Positions 11,545 through 24,532 are shown, counted from the stretch's first letter. The stretch is 64,000 nt of DNA from Rhipidocladum racemiflorum (GCA_036346355.1 CM070570.1:44221592-44285591), one strand, 5' to 3'. Notes: generated by a model from the sequence alone, not told the origin. Numbers and translations: made by a program.

Positions 11545-11890
11545 CAGGGTTCACAAAATCGTCGATAACCGGTTGATTTTCGCGATTTTCGGTCGTATCG
11601 CCGCGCCCGATATCAAAAACCGGTCGATAAACCGATCCGATTCAAAAAATAATTCGAAAAAATTCAAAAATTCGAAAAAAATTACGTGTCAAAAACCGGT
11701 TGAAAATCGATGGAAATCGGTCGATTTTCGTCAAAAAATCGTCTTACACGAAAATCGACGATTTTTGAATTTTTTTGAAAAATTTTGGTTTTTGAATTTA
11801 TCCGATTTTTACCGATTTTCGACTCGATTTTTACGATTATCGAAAATTACTGTTCATCCGAAAATCGCCGGCTCAATTTTGTTAACCCTG
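11545..11890. mobile_element. MITE with CAGGGTTCACAAAAT ends, hAT-like
   Basis: The left end 'cagggttcacaaaatcg' and the reverse complement of the right end 'cagggttaacaaaattg' form a terminal inverted repeat. The interior is crowded with 'ccgattttcg', 'aaaatcg' and 'accggt' words on both strands. CAGGG ends are typical of hAT elements. No 8-bp target duplication is visible, so the family is inferred. Confidence 0.65.
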
Positions 11891-12031
11891 AACGCAACGC
11901 AAATATATAAACGACGACGACTCCCGACGAACGGACGACATCGAACCGATTGCAACGGAAACCAACGGTAACAAAGGCGCGCGTGTACGGACTCAAGAAG
12001 AGGCCGGCAAATCTTCCCCGCTTAATAGGTA

Positions 12032-12291
12032 CTCCCTCCGGTCTTAAAAAATATGACGTTTTGGACAACGACACGGTCTTCAAAATACAACTTTGACTGC
12101 TAATTTTTATTATAATATGTTTATAAAACTCAATAAAATTATAATATTATGAAAGTACTTCTCGAGACAAGTTTACACATATAATTTTCATGTATGCAAT
12201 TTAAATATTTAAAAATATATCAACAGTCAAAGTTTCGAAAGTTTGACTATCATTATGTCCAAAACGTCATCTTTTTGAAGACCGGAGGGAG
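12032..12291. mobile_element. Stowaway-type MITE
   Basis: Terminal repeats 'ctccctccggtcttaaaaaa' and the mirror ending 'agaccggagggag' flank a 260-bp non-coding element. The subterminal parts also pair ('gacgttttggac' with 'gtccaaaacgtc'). TA lies on both sides (12030-12031, 12292-12293). This is the classic Stowaway structure, mobilised by Tc1/mariner transposases. Confidence 0.95.
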
Positions 12292-12489
12292 TATAATAAT
12301 ATTGGGAAGCAAGAATCTTCCGATGAAGCTGCATGTCCGAAGGAACAGTAAAAATGATCGGTAATAAAGACTGACAAGTAAAACCGACCTACCACTGTAT
12401 ACGTTGAAAGGTAAATTCTTGGAAGGAATCTTGACCGCAGGACTAGTCAGAATTTCTTCCCAGGAATTAGAAAGGGCAGTACTAGCAGC

Positions 12490-12708
12490 CGGACGTCTGA
12501 TTTTTTTTTAAATTTCGGACGCCCGCGCAACATTTTTTTTTACTGTTTGCAACATTTATTTTCAACGTTCGCAACATTTTTTTCACTTTTGAAACATTTA
12601 CTGTTTGTCGAATGAAAATGTTGCATGCGTAGGAGAAAAATGTTGCATGTGTAGAAAAAAAATGTTGCATGCGTAGAAAAAAATGTTGCGGTAGAAATCA
12701 GACGTCCG
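12490..12708. mobile_element. Foldback MITE with CGGACGTCTGATTT ends
   Basis: A perfect 14-bp inverted repeat ('cggacgtctgattt' and 'aaatcagacgtccg') bounds a 219-bp block. Its inner arms also mirror each other, with 'gcaacattttt' on the left and 'aaaaatgttgc' on the right repeated several times. No target duplication was identified, so the superfamily is left open. Confidence 0.75.
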
Positions 12709-13246
12709 AACTGTAGCATTACCGAATTAGAAAACCTGACCACTAAAAGTCTAAAACCTGTAAGCGTCCGAGTTTTACGGGGGAGAAAATACTGCAGATG
12801 ATGGCAGAACATCAACTAAAACGGGCAAAAAAAGTTTGTAAGACTCAAATTAAAATTATTTTGATTATAGTAGTTAATAGGTTTAAAATTGAAATATGTT
12901 CATTTCAAACGAAAAAATTAATAATTTTAAACAAAAAATTAATAAGACTCGGTTCGATAATACTTGTTATCTTAAATTTAAAGCAACCATTCAAATAATA
13001 AATAAAATAATTTTATATTATACTATGTTAATTTAAAATAACCTCAACAATAGTTTGTTAATCTTACCCTCTTCCCATTCCCGTTTGTTCCGCGCTGACA
13101 CCTGAACTGAAAAACCATGCTGGAATTTTTAGCTCTGACAAAATCAAGTCTAGAGGCGAAAAGGCTTGGTTTTCTTGTACCGTCGTGGATGACCGACTTG
13201 TGCTAGTAGCGGAAGAAATTGGTACAAGGGCATATACAGTGGTATA
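12709..13246. other. AT-rich intergenic stretch, no gene seen
   Basis: No coding sequence or clear element was recognised before the Copia LTR. The five bases before the LTR are 'gtata', a candidate target site whose partner copy is lost with the missing 3' LTR. Confidence 0.5.
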
Positions 13247-13467
13247 TGTTAGGAAACCTGGCTCATCATGGTTCACGTGGATTTTTACCGAAACTCGAAC
13301 TATAGGTTTTAAATAAGAGGCAGAGGGTCACTCTATTGTACACGTGCAATTAAAATAATAAAGCAGAGCAGTTCCTCCTCATATTGTGTCTCTCTCCGTT
13401 TTCCTCTATTCTCCAGTTTAGATCTATTAGGCAACCTCGGACTATTCGATAGCGAGATTGTCTAACA
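13247..13467 (+). repeat. 5' LTR of the Ale-like Copia
   Basis: It starts TGTTAGGAAACC and ends GATTGTCTAACA, so the ends form the short TGTTAG/CTAACA inverted repeat usual for LTRs. It holds 'ttaaataa' and 'aataataaag', plausible promoter and polyadenylation signals. Directly after it, 'ttatcagcacgaag' is in the position of a primer-binding site. No 3' partner LTR is left in the window. Confidence 0.75.
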
Positions 13468-14777
13468 CATTATCAGCACGAAGCTCTGCCGGAGATTAGA
13501 TTGAAAAGGTGAGAAACGGGGATTAAATCTAATCGCTCGTTGATTTTGTGCATGTATCTATTCTACACAGATTCTATGTTCATCACGTGACACGAAGCTA
13601 CAATATGTGGTGACCGTTTAACAGATCGTAGCACGAAGCTACAGAACAAGAATTTGCGGTACAAGTCACTACAATAAAGAAGCCGCCGATCGGCCTGAAG
13701 CGCACGAAGGGCAGCCGAACGTTACTCGTCCAGCCATGAAGCGCCATGACGAAGACGCCTCGAGGTTGCCGGCTTGACTAGTGCACGAAGCACCGCTGAC
13801 GGCCTCCGCGCCCTGTCGCGAGTGCTACCGGCTCGGCACCGCGCCCGTCGGCCATGGACAAAGCCTGCCGCGCACTGGCCGAACAATTTGCGCGTCGCCG
13901 CAGCGGCCGCCCATCGTCTTGGCTGCTGCACGAAGCGGCTTCGCCACCGCGCGAAGCCCCTGGCATGGGCGCCTCAAGCCCCGCCGGACCGTCGCGCTCG
14001 CCGGCCACCTGGCAGCACGCAGCCGCCACCGACCAGCGACTCGCGCCGCCCTATCAGCTCCATCGGCGGCCCTGGCACGTAGCCCCACTCTTGGCCACCT
14101 ATCCGCGACGCCCGGCCCGATGGGCGCCCGGCACTACCGCCCTTGGCCCCGGAATCGGGCGGCCGCCGCGCAGCACTTGCCTCCCGCGCGTCTCGCCGGT
14201 GCCTCGACCCATGCGCGGCACGAAGCCGCCCTCGGTGACTTGCAGCGCCCTGCCGCTCCCGTCCGACACCTAGCCGCCTTGCGCGCGTTCGGCCGCCGAC
14301 ACGAGCAAAGATCATTCCTTTTTTATGTTATTGTTCTGTTGGACATGAAGTCCCATGGCCAAAGGACTTAAAGTCCTGAGCGGGCCCAAAGTAGAAACAA
14401 AACCGGATTGGATCGGTGGTAGCGCATAGGGGGGAGGGGAAAAGACCCCCTTGCCCCCGGTTTTATCCCTTTTATTCTGTTTTCTTTTTTCCAAATTGAT
14501 TAGTAATTCAGAAAAGCGATTAAAAATTCCAGAAATTCTGAAAATTGCCAGAAAAATATGAAAATTCTCAGAAAATTTCAGAAAATTTTATGGCTCTATT
14601 TTTAATTTCTCTTATCCTTATTTTATGTAGTTATGAATATTTGCATGTATTTTTCGCATTGATTGTCTTCTTTAGATTACTAGAAATTCATGAAAATTTA
14701 TTTTCCTGCATTTTATGAACTATGCAACCACATTCTATTAGATTACACGCAGTAATCTAATTACGGAATTTGTAAAC
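13468..14777 (+). other. Untranslated leader of the Ale-like Copia
   Basis: The leader holds a putative primer-binding site at its start, several 'gcacgaagc' words (13485-14230), and a very GC-rich stretch (13690-14300) with long open frames on both strands. These frames are low in complexity (Arg, Ala, Pro) and match no domain I know, so I treat them as base-composition artefacts. An AT-rich stretch (14480-14770) leads into gag. Confidence 0.55.
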
Positions 14778-15840
14778 ATGCAGATGTCTGGAATTGTGAA
14801 CTATGAGTTTGAAGAGCTGGCCCCGCATAGTCAAAACTACCTCACTTGGGCATCCGATGTGAAGATCGTACTCGGCGGCAGGAAGCTCCGAGTTGCCATC
14901 GGCCTAGTGTCCTCGAAGGATGCACAACCTACCATCGAGCAGAATGATCAAGCACTACACTTCCTCAGGCACCACCTCTCTGCCACCCTGAAGAATGAAT
15001 ACATGGCTGAAGAGAGTGCACTTGAGCTATGGACTGTGCTTCAGAAGTGGTTCGAAAAACTCAAGTACACAATCTTGCCCTAAGCACAGCAAGATTGGGT
15101 TCGCCTGAGGTTTGCGGACTACAAAACAGTGGCCGAGTACAATTCTGCTTTGCACAAAACCTGTACCAATCTCTCCCTATGTGGCAAGAAGATCACTGAT
15201 GAGGAGAAGATTGAGAAAACTCTTTCCACTTTTCACCCTAATGCTATCCAGAGTGCCCGCAGCTATCATCAGGATACATACAAGGAGTATAGCAAACTGA
15301 TTGATGTTATGCAAGTTATGGAGTCACAAGATGATGTTCTTCGCAAGAACTTCGTCTCACAGCCACCTGGAAGGGGGCATTATACCAGAAGTCAATACCA
15401 ACAGCTATAAGGTGAGAAAGCTCTCCCACAGGAAGAGGGGCAAGAAGGGTGAAAAGGAGAAACATCAAGCCAAAGGAAAGTCCATAGCCCAAGAAAAGAA
15501 GGATGACAAGGAAAAGCTGTATGCCAAGCCGTATGGACAGCAAAACCAAACATGCTTCAAATGTGGCACTTGGGGGCATTGGTAAAAAATATGTCAGGAA
15601 TCCAAGGAAGTGGTCAATGCATATCAGGCCAAGAAGAAGGCCAAAGGAAATACACCGGCAGAGGCACATTTTGCCGAAGTAGGCAATGATGATGTCATGG
15701 ATGTCGACACCCCACATGCTTCATCCTCGTAGCCCAGCCTAGACATCGATGAAGCAGCCAAGCTCTTGGCTAATGAAGAAAACACCTCTATGGATGACAT
15801 AGAGGCAGAAGTGAATGCGTACTTTACAGATTCCGTTTAA
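14778..15840 (+). pseudogene. Copia gag (Ale type) with stops and a frameshift
   Basis: Starts at ATG 14778 (MQMSGIVNYEFEELAP). The UBN2/DUF4219-type capsid domain covers roughly residues 5-190, including HFLRHHLSATLKNEYM and KITDEEKIEKTLSTFHP. A premature stop at about 15080 (after KLKYTILP) lies in an otherwise continuous frame. A frameshift near 15360-15400 moves the tail into another frame, where a Lys-rich linker leads to the zinc knuckle CFKCGTWGHW-KIC (about 15548-15592), itself hit by a stop codon at the position after Trp. The acidic C-terminal tail (DIDEAAKLLANEENTSMDDI) ends at 15838-15840 after one more stop. Gag would package the element's RNA. This copy cannot make it. Confidence 0.88.
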
Positions 15841-16054
15841 TGCATGAATAGCATTGCTAGCATTTTCTTTAGATTGTGGTTAATTATTTAATTTTCAATA
15901 ATTGTAAGCTCTAGAAGAGCATACTTTTCTCATGAATAAGAATTGCAATTATTCTTTATTCCAATAATCTATATTTGCAAGCAATGTTTGAATTACTTTG
16001 CCACTGTCTGATTAAAATTATATTTCTTCTCATCTAGAAATCGTGTAGCGTCTA

Positions 16055-16746
16055 ATGGAGGAAATATGCATTGTTGATAGTGGCAGAACAAATACCATAT
16101 TAAGAGAGTCGAAATACTTCCAGACGATCATGAAGAACGCTGGAAAGATTACGACAATCGCAGGAAGCGATACACATAATATGCTCCGGAAGAGCCACAA
16201 TTATATTGCCAATGGGTACAACATTGGTAATTGAAGAATCCCCCTTGTACCCTGAGTCAACTCGCACTCTCTTAAGTTTAAAGATATCCGCGCCAATGGG
16301 TTTCACATAGAAACCAATGAACAAAAATGGCAAAGAGCATTTGTGCATTGTGAAGCACGCGGAATATGGAAAAATGGTATTTGAAAAATGTCCCTCATAT
16401 GAATCTGGGTTGTACTACATGAAATTCATGCACCCGAAGTGTATACTTCTTTGAAGACTGTCTTTAGAATCTCTGAATTATTTTCTTTATGGCATTGTAG
16501 ATTAGGTCATCCTGATCTTAGAATGATGAGAAATATATTTAACAACTCACAATGTCATGGCATTAATGTTAAAAATTCCCCGAATCATGAAGATTTTGTG
16601 TGCCATGCATGTGCCATCGGGAAATTTATAACTAGACCCTCTGTTATAAAAGTGCAAAATGAAATCCTTGCATTCCTAGAACACATTTAGGGGGATATTT
16701 GCGGCCCGATTCAGCCCTTGTTGGGGCCATTTTGGTACTTCATGGT
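16055..16746 (+). pseudogene. Copia protease and N-terminal integrase, interrupted by the Gypsy
   Basis: After a 210-bp untranslated gap, ATG at 16055 starts the protease, with its active site in CIVDSGRTNTILRE. A stop follows NYIANGYNIGN and later pieces are scrambled. The integrase zinc-binding region is clear: SLWHCRLGHPDLRMMRN then FVCHACAIGK (about 16485-16625). A TAG at about 16687 precedes GDICGPIQP, the start of the catalytic core. The frame reaches GPFWYFMV, where the Gypsy target site ATGGT (16742-16746) lies in the FMV codons. The sequence continues at 42760. Confidence 0.87.
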
Positions 16747-17378
16747 TGTCTACAATCAGGGATCGCCAACCGCAGAAATGAGGTCGAGGTGTGTACGTGT
16801 GAGGGACCCAAGAACTTGTGTTCGTTCCCCGGGAGATTGATGGTGTTGCTTGCTGTGACTTAGTCGAGAAACGGGCGATGGACACCAAGAATTATATTGG
16901 TTCGAGCCCCCTAGCAGGTAATAGCTTTACTCCAGTCTTGCTCTGAGGCGGAGGGTTTTATTGCGAATGAGTACAAATGAGTGTTTTTGATGCCGTGTGT
17001 GTGTGTCCTACTAAGGACTCTCCCATGTTTATATATCAGTTACAAGGTTCCTCCTCCCGTTCCTTGAGAGGCGGTTAGGAGCATTCTTTGGATGGGATAG
17101 ATATGGATCTACTCCGATCGGATCTCAACTGCTAGCAGGAATCCGCGCCCATGTCCTGCCTTTCCGGATCTCGGGAACCATCATGCCTTTAACCTGGTCT
17201 CTACAGACTGTAGGTCTTGGTCGTGAGATAGCCTTCGATCCCCCAGCTCGAGGTTGCGCAGGCCTCGACCTGGCCATCGGGTAAGGAGCTTGAGGTCGAG
17301 TCCGACCCTCGAGGTCGAGCTCGAACCAGGGTCTGTTTGTCCAGCCCATAGAATAGGTAGGTATCTCATTCCCTGACA
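16747..17378 (-). repeat. 3' LTR of the Gypsy element (left)
   Basis: 632 bp; begins TGTCTACAATCAGGG and ends TTCCCTGACA on the plus strand. It aligns end to end with 42147-42759 apart from scattered substitutions and a roughly 20-bp indel near 17305. It holds a GT microsatellite (about 16993-17008) and 'tttatatatc' at 17030. Confidence 0.94.
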
Positions 17379-17395
17379 TCTAGCCCCCGAGGCTC
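17379..17395 (-). other. Polypurine tract of the Gypsy element
   Basis: On the minus strand the sequence directly before the 3' LTR reads 'gagcctcgggggctaga', a purine-rich run in the place where plus-strand DNA synthesis is primed. Confidence 0.6.
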
Positions 17396-17765
17396 GAGTT
17401 TATTCTCTACTGCCGGAGAGGGCCTTGAACCTGAAAAAACCTTGGAGGGGAGTGTTCCTTGATATGGCGTGATGCCAGGTGCCCTGATCTTGTTTGGGGA
17501 CTCCCAGGCCTCGCCATCAAGGCCTAAGCCAGCCGTACGTTGCCAGTCCTGCGCCGGCACAAATTCCCATGCGCCCAGCGTGTTCTTTGAGGCGTAATAA
17601 CTTCTGTCCATTAGGGCTCACGGCCCTATGTATACCAGGCCATTGCATCTCTCCAGGGGCAAGCCTCTAGACTTTTCGTTGCACTCTCGAAACCCCCGAC
17701 GGAACCGCTTCTTCTTCCCGATCAGGACCTTCCTCCTCCTTCAAGCAAAAACCTTTCGAGTCTCA

Positions 17766-20700
17766 ATGGCCAAGTTCGTGAAGAGCACCTTGACTGCGGT
17801 GAGGATGAGGGAGCTCGAGGAGGCGGGTTTGCTGGACCTGACGACTTGGGGCTGCCCAGGGTGGAGACCGAGCCGCAGCCCCAAGAGGACGAGCTCGTCA
17901 GCACTGAGCAATCCATGCTCTTCGGCTTGCGGACGCCGGAGAGTGACTTCCTGGGCTCGATCCTCACCTAATGCGGGATCGAGCACGTCAATCTGGTACC
18001 AAACTCCGTCCTTCTCCTTTTCGTCTTCTCCCATCTGTGCAAGGGGTTCCTGGGAGTCGTCCCCACCCCCTCGCTCTTCTTTCGCTACTTCTCCCTATTC
18101 CGCACCGGGAAGGACCCCGTGGTTGGGTGCCTTTACTTCTGACTGTGGCCAGGGCTCCCTTGGTCCTTCCCTCCATTCTGACCTCGCGACTCCCTTGGTC
18201 CTTGGTCCGAGAGGTGGTTCTACCTGAAGAGGGGAGAGGACGACGCCCTCGCCTACGACGGGTCCCCCATCACCACCAAGCGACAGACCCTGGACTCGGG
18301 CGACCTAGAGACGGACCAGGAGGCCATCGCCATGATCCACACCTGCGCCACGTGCGGCCTCATCGGGTAGGCCATCGCCAGCAACTTCTTGCGGAACCGG
18401 GTGTACCCCCTACAAAAGAGGCTTCACCTGTTCTTTGAGATCATGGGGCGAGACGACCCCACCCGCGAAGCCCCCGTCGGTAAGTGTTCTTCGCCCAACG
18501 AGGCCCCCGCGAGATCGGGCCGATTCGCACTTCCTTGCTCCCCCCTTTTTTTCTTTTTGCTAACTACCCCATGGCTTTCAGCAGCGCCAAAGGAGTCCTG
18601 GGTTACCGCCCGGATGAACGAGATGTTCGGGAGGGCAGCCCTCGACTACACCCTAGACGACTCGTCCCAAGGAGCATGCTGCACCAAAACGCCGAGGTAA
18701 CTCCTCCCGACCTTAAATTCTCGCCTGAGGTCTTTTGGACTCATACCAATCCCGAGCGTGCTTGCAGGACGACCAGGAGCTTCGCGGGGCCGTGAGACAG
18801 ATGCTTCCCCTGGCTGGGACAGGCAGAGGCAGGAGGGCAAGCAAGAGGCTGTCTCCGGACGCCCCGAGCGGCAGCGCCCCGAAGAGGTCCCATGTCGATT
18901 GGGGAGATCGGACGGTGGTAAGCCTACTTCACTCGCTCCCAGATTGTTTTATTTTTGCGGCCTTTCATCCTTACGACCTTCTCTTGCTCATGCAGCAGCA
19001 GCAAGCAGCAACAGCGGCAGCAACAGCAGCGGGGGCCTTGAGCCTGTCTGGGGCTTTAGGCCCTCGGTCCCGGGGTTCGGGGTCCAATCCCCTTGCGGCC
19101 CTGAGACCCTCCCGATCACCGGCGCCAGCGGCGCAAAGTGCCCAGCTCTCGACCTCGAGGGGAAGACTCACCACTCAGGTACGCCCACGAACTTATTCTT
19201 GAGTTCTTGAGACTTTTCTCACTCGGTTCTAGTAATATTCCTATCTATAGACATCGGGGGCTCAAGCTCGCTCACCGTCCGCCTTGACAGTGGTTATTGT
19301 TCAGGGCGAGTCGGAGTCTGAGGAGGAGGGGGCCAACTTCCAGCTGGTTGTCGGGACCCAAATTTTGCACATTCGGACCCTCTATGTATTCAACACTAGT
19401 CCAGGATCACACTAGTGCACACAGTCTCAACATCGGTAAATATCACAATCATACTTAACGAAACAACAAGTACTTTATTTAAAATACCAAACTTGTTGCT
19501 CAACCTTATGGTCAAGTTACAAAGATTCGCCACGCAGGGCGAAAACTTATTAGAGGGAAAAAACTACAGCGGAATAAAAGCATCAACGTGGCGCCATTCA
19601 GTATACCACAGGCAACTGACTGGGCTCGCTCCCTAGTTAGTCGGATCTTCCTGGAGCTCCTCCTCCAAAGCAGGTATAGCTTCTTCTTCAACTGATGTTG
19701 CAGTTGCAAGGGGTGAGTACTTGGTACTTAGCAAGTCATGCACAGAATGCAAACTAATATTCTACATGCATGGCTTAGTACAAAGGATTGGTTCATGGTT
19801 CATGGTTCATTTGCAGTAAAACAACATTTAACAAGTAGCATAGGAAGATTCAAAAGCGGTGAAAGCAAATATAATATCAATAACTTTTCCAGGAGTTAAG
19901 TAAACACTTTCATTTTCCTAATCCACATTTCCATCAACGTCACCAATAAACCCAACCAAACTTTTCAAGTCCAAGTTGTTTTCATGAAAGTCTAACCCTT
20001 CACTGTAATACCCGAGTAGTGTCCAGTGCCACGGACTCGGCTATTCGAATAGATTTTTACACTCTGCAGAGGTTATGCACTTTACCCACACGATACAGTC
20101 AAACACCTCAAAGGCGAGTGATCATAACAAAGCCTTTCGGAAACCGCAAACTATACAAGTGAACCTCTCCGGGTTTTGCCATACACAATCCCTTCCCTCA
20201 GTGGAAGCGAAGTATGGAACCGACATACCGTTGGACGGGTACCATGCCGTAGCCCTGGTACGCTCCCCCTTCAAGCTACACAAAAGGTATAGTTGACACC
20301 CCGAGGTACTACATGCAAGTTATTAGTAACTTACTCAACTAGGACCGTCCCATTCCAGTCATGTAGTTGCATATTTGACCCAGTTCAAAGGCTTGCAAGG
20401 TTAAGTCCTTAGGGTGACTAGGGCAAGACTACTCAAAGAACCAAAACGACTTTCCCAATGCCACTCATGGCCCACCCGATCGTTCTTGCCACTTACCCCG
20501 GTCTAAATCTATTTATCAAACCAATTGATTACCACGCACCACGTGCCATCATCAACATCACAACACATGATACTTCTCAAAAACAGGTTCAATATCTCAT
20601 TAAGTCAATATTAACATTTGTCTGTCCAAAATCATGTCATGTGTACGTAGCAGGTCTAAGCAATATACTAGAATGGTCTAAATACCCAATGTTGGCAATT

Positions 20701-23700
20701 TAATAATGACCATCTAATATGATCCCCAACTAGGGTGACAAGGGTTCATGGCACATAATTACATGGTCAAGGTGTCATACTGCAATTTGGCATTTACCTA
20801 ATTCCCAAAAATAATTAAAACAATCTCTAATTAAACTAGCATGCAATAATTTAAATCAAACTAATTTTCCCAAAAATAGGAGCAATATGATCAAAGCATA
20901 ACTTGCCTTCAAAAAGTACTTGTTCTTGGTCTTGAGCTAGCTCCTAGGTCAAAACTTCACCTTCGAAGCCTTCGGGCACTTCAACGTCTACTCGTAACGC
21001 GCACAAATAGCAATAAATAAATACACCGTACACAAAAATTATCCAAAAATTCAAATAAAATTCACCATTAAATAGAGCTCAATTTTACAAAAATTTAGGA
21101 ACTGGAAACGCCTCCATCGGAGTTAAAACATAAAAGTTATAGCCTTTTAAAGTTTCAAAAATCAATTAAATAAATATAAACAGAGGAAAACTCATGTCCA
21201 AAAATTATATAAAATTCGCCATTAAGTAGAGCTCAATTTTATAAAAATTTAGAAATTGGAATCACCCAAATCAGAGTTAAAACGCAAAAGTTATAAGCGT
21301 TTGAAGTTTGAAAAATCATATAAAAGAATAAACCGAATTAATTCATTTATTTTACTATTGAAAAATCTGATTATGACGTCAGCATGACGTCAGCAGCGAA
21401 ATCGAATTTCCACCGAATTATTTTTCTATTAAAAATCGAATTATGATGTCACGCTTGCGTCATCCGGTCTACAGACTCGGTCCACGGCTCGGGCTTGGTC
21501 CACCGTGGACCCGGTCCATGCGCACAGTGTCGCTGACATGTGGGACCCACTTGGATGATGTCATCGCGCTCGGTCAAACAGCTCTGACACACGGGCCCCA
21601 CCGTGACGTCATCATGACATCACGGATGACGTCATGGTGCCATTTGGACCAGACGCTGACAGCGGGCCCCATGCTGACGTCACGTGTGACGTCAGCGATG
21701 ACCGGGCGACACTGTGCTGACCGCGTCGGTTCGGCTCCCAGCCATGTGGCACTATCTGGGCCATTGGTTTGAAATCCAACGGTCCAGATTAGATCCAATC
21801 CGCTACAGTGGATCAAACGTGGTTGAATCTGAGCCGTACAATTTAGATCAGACGGCTGGGGTTCGATCGGATTTTCACCGCTTCATGGGGGTGATGTGGC
21901 ATGTCGGTTGAGATCGCATCTAACGCTACAACGCGAATCAATCCTAACCGTACGATCTAGATCTAACAGCTGAGATCTAATCTAGCACAGTGCAGTCAAA
22001 GGGACTACGTGGCTTAATCTGAGGCGCTGGATCTAGATCCAACAGTTGAGATTAGATCTAAAAACCGTAACGTGGATTTCGTACGGGTGACGTGGACGAA
22101 CCTGAGCCCTTAGATCTTGATCGGACGGCTGACAGAGCTCGCGGGTTTCAGCGATGTCGCGGTGGAGCTAGGTCACCGGAGCTGGGGACGACGACGAGCC
22201 CAACGGCGTTTCCACGCATCTCTGGTGAGGTGAGTGGTCCCTTCCGAAGTGCCTCGACGCAGGGAGTCTGGATATGGGCTCGGTGGCGGTGGAGACAGCT
22301 CGACGGCGGCGGAAAATGGCAATAACCGCGGCGGAACACGATTCCAACTTCGGCGAGCGATTGCGAGCTGGCGGCAGTGGCTGGAGCTTAGTGACCTAAG
22401 GCTACGAGTGCGCACGGAAACAGCGGTCACGACATGGGTGGCAACGCATTAAATACTGCCCTCGGCGTCCATGAAATCCGCGAAAAACGAGGCCCACACG
22501 TGAGCGGTGGTGGAATCCGGCGAGGACTCAGACACGGTTATGTGGCCGCATCCGGGCCATACACGTGTCCATGATCGATGGCAACGATCGCGTCGGGCGC
22601 GAACGGGTTCGTACGGGCACGGGCTCGGGTGACGTGGCGCAATCTCGACTGTTGGATCGAGATCCAACAGTCGCGAGATTAGGGTTTGGGTCCGGCTCGG
22701 GTCAGGCTTGTGTCCGGCTCAAGTCAGATCCGAGTCTGACTCGGGTCTGGCTCGATTGGACGAACAGTGAAACCCATTAGGTTTTTTCCAGCGATTTAAC
22801 ATTTTAAAATAATTCTAGTAATTCAAATAATTCAAGAAAAATAGCAAAATAATCAAAAAAATTCCAGAAAAATTCTGGAAAATACTTTGAGACATTTGGG
22901 ATTCAATTAAAATATTTCCAACAAAATTTTATCTAAACTTTTAATTATCTCAAAAAGGAATAAATTCAAATTAAATCCATATAAATCACAGAAAATCCCA
23001 AAAATTATCAAAAATGCCAAATATTATTTAAATTCATGAAAATAAAAAATTGGGGTGTTCACTGGTCCACCGACCTCGGTCGCTCGGGGACCGAGCACCC
23101 GGACAGTCCTCCCAGCAGAACCCGCCTGACCTCCCCGGACCGCCTCCTTCGACCGAAGCCGTGACGTCGGGCCAGACCAGGAGCATCTCGGAGGTCAAGA
23201 CCCTCGAGACCGGGACTACCAAGACGGGCGAGGCCGAGGTCGGGGTCGAGGACGAGGTCGCCGAGGTGGACGGGCCCGAGGTCGATGTCCTCGAGGTTCG
23301 TATCGCTGGGGCGGGTGCTGCCGCGGTCGACCCCGAGGTCGAGGTCCTTGAGACCCAGACCGAGGTCGAGGAGCTCCCGGCCAGGACCTCCGAGGCGGCT
23401 GGAGCCGAGGCCGACCTGATCATCGAAGAGAGGGTTCTCCCGGTGGTGGACCCCCGTCGCTCTCCGTTGACCAGCGAGGACGGCCTTCCCCTTCCCAACG
23501 TCGTCGTGGGAGCCGAGGACGCCCCAACCCGAGACGCCGAGTCTGACCAAGATGGCGGCGAAGGTGATGAGGTCCATGCGACCCCGAGGCCTGGTGAGGG
23601 GGATCAGGTGGGTCCTTCGTCCGTCTTGGCCGGGTCAGAGGGGGGGCGTGTTCGGGGCCATAAGCAGTAAGAACGTCGACCCCTACCGCGCTGCCTTCAA

Positions 23701-24532
23701 GAACAGGCTCAGCCAGGTACGAGTTGTTGTCCCCCATACTTTGCCATTTCTTCCTTGCTTTTTTTCCACCCGACCTTTTCGCGCTTACTTGTCATCCTTT
23801 TCAGGCCGTGGACCACGTCACTTAGGGGCTCCAAGACCTCGAGGACCATGTGGTTGTGCTGCGGACCCTGCTGAACCAGTTCAAGGGGCGGGAGGACCGC
23901 CTGGCGCAGCTCGACGGGACCCTCGAGGCCGAGCGAAGCGCGGCCCGGCAGAGGGCAGAGGCGGACGTGGCCGAGCTCGCCGCCCTTCGAGGTACCATGA
24001 GAGCACTCGAGGCCTCTCATGCCGCCGAGCTCAGAGGGGCAGCGGAGACCGAGCGTGAGCACGGCAGACGTGCTGTCGAAGATGAGCGCGGGAGGTCGTC
24101 CTGAGCGCTCGAAGCCGCTTGGTTGAGGCCTCCCAGGTTCTTCAAGCCGAGCACGCCGAAGCCGCCAAGACCCTGGAGGCTGAGCAAGCTGAAGCTGCCA
24201 GGACCTTGGAGACCGAGCGCGTCGAAGCCGCCAAGGCCCTGGAGGCTGAGCGGGCGAGGGCGGAGGGGCTCCAGAAGCAGCTTGCCGAGTAGGCTGCCGT
24301 GCCGACCAGAGCTTCGGCCGAACTCGAGGCGAAGGCCGCCGACCTCGAGGAGAAGCTTGGGCGGGTGGTGAAGGCAGCTAAAAACACCCTGGCCTAGTTC
24401 CAAGAGGAGCGGGAGCGTTCCACCAACACTGCCGCCGAGGCACTTCGCCTCCAAGGTGAGGTCACCAAGCTGAGGGCGAGGGTTGCTGAGCTCGAGCAAG
24501 AAAAACTTGCTCGCGAGATGTCGGACCTGTAG
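17766..24532 (+). pseudogene. Antisense gene of the Tat Gypsy: putative gypsy-type transposon domain plus coiled coil
   Basis: It lies opposite to gag-pol, between integrase and the 3' LTR. It starts MAKFVKSTLTAVRMRELEEA (ATG 17766), as in the family annotated as 'putative gypsy type transposon' (PF04195). Good splice signals suggest exons 17766-18479, 18582-18696, 18768-18917, 18996-19178, 19251-19348, then (after the solo LTR) 23067-23716 and 23805-24532. The middle is acidic (VEDEVAEVDGPEVDVLEV). The C-terminal exon is a coiled coil built on repeats like LEAEQAEAARTLE, ending REMSDL. Frame changes near 17860 and stops near 18030, 18140, 18369, 23823, 24104, 24291 and 24396 disable it. The role in Tat elements is unknown; the exon map is my inference from GT/AG sites. 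Confidence 0.75.
19349..23061 (-). mobile_element. Long solo LTR (3.7 kb) inside the antisense gene
   Basis: Ends are TG/CA: the minus strand starts TGAACACCCC and ends GGTCCCGACA. A perfect target duplication CTGGT flanks it (19344-19348, 23062-23066). No primer-binding site, gag or pol was found inside, so it is best read as a solo LTR left by recombination. The same sequence recurs, in opposite orientation, at 57422-58514 and 62954-64000. It contains TGACGTCA clusters (21370-21710) and repeated GGATCTAGATCC-type palindromes (21760-22690). Confidence 0.85.

Noticed and set aside
13781..14371. Long Arg/Ala-rich frame, with others overlapping on both strands
   Set aside because: The stretch is very GC-rich, has open frames in most phases, matches no domain, and sits in the leader of a Copia element.
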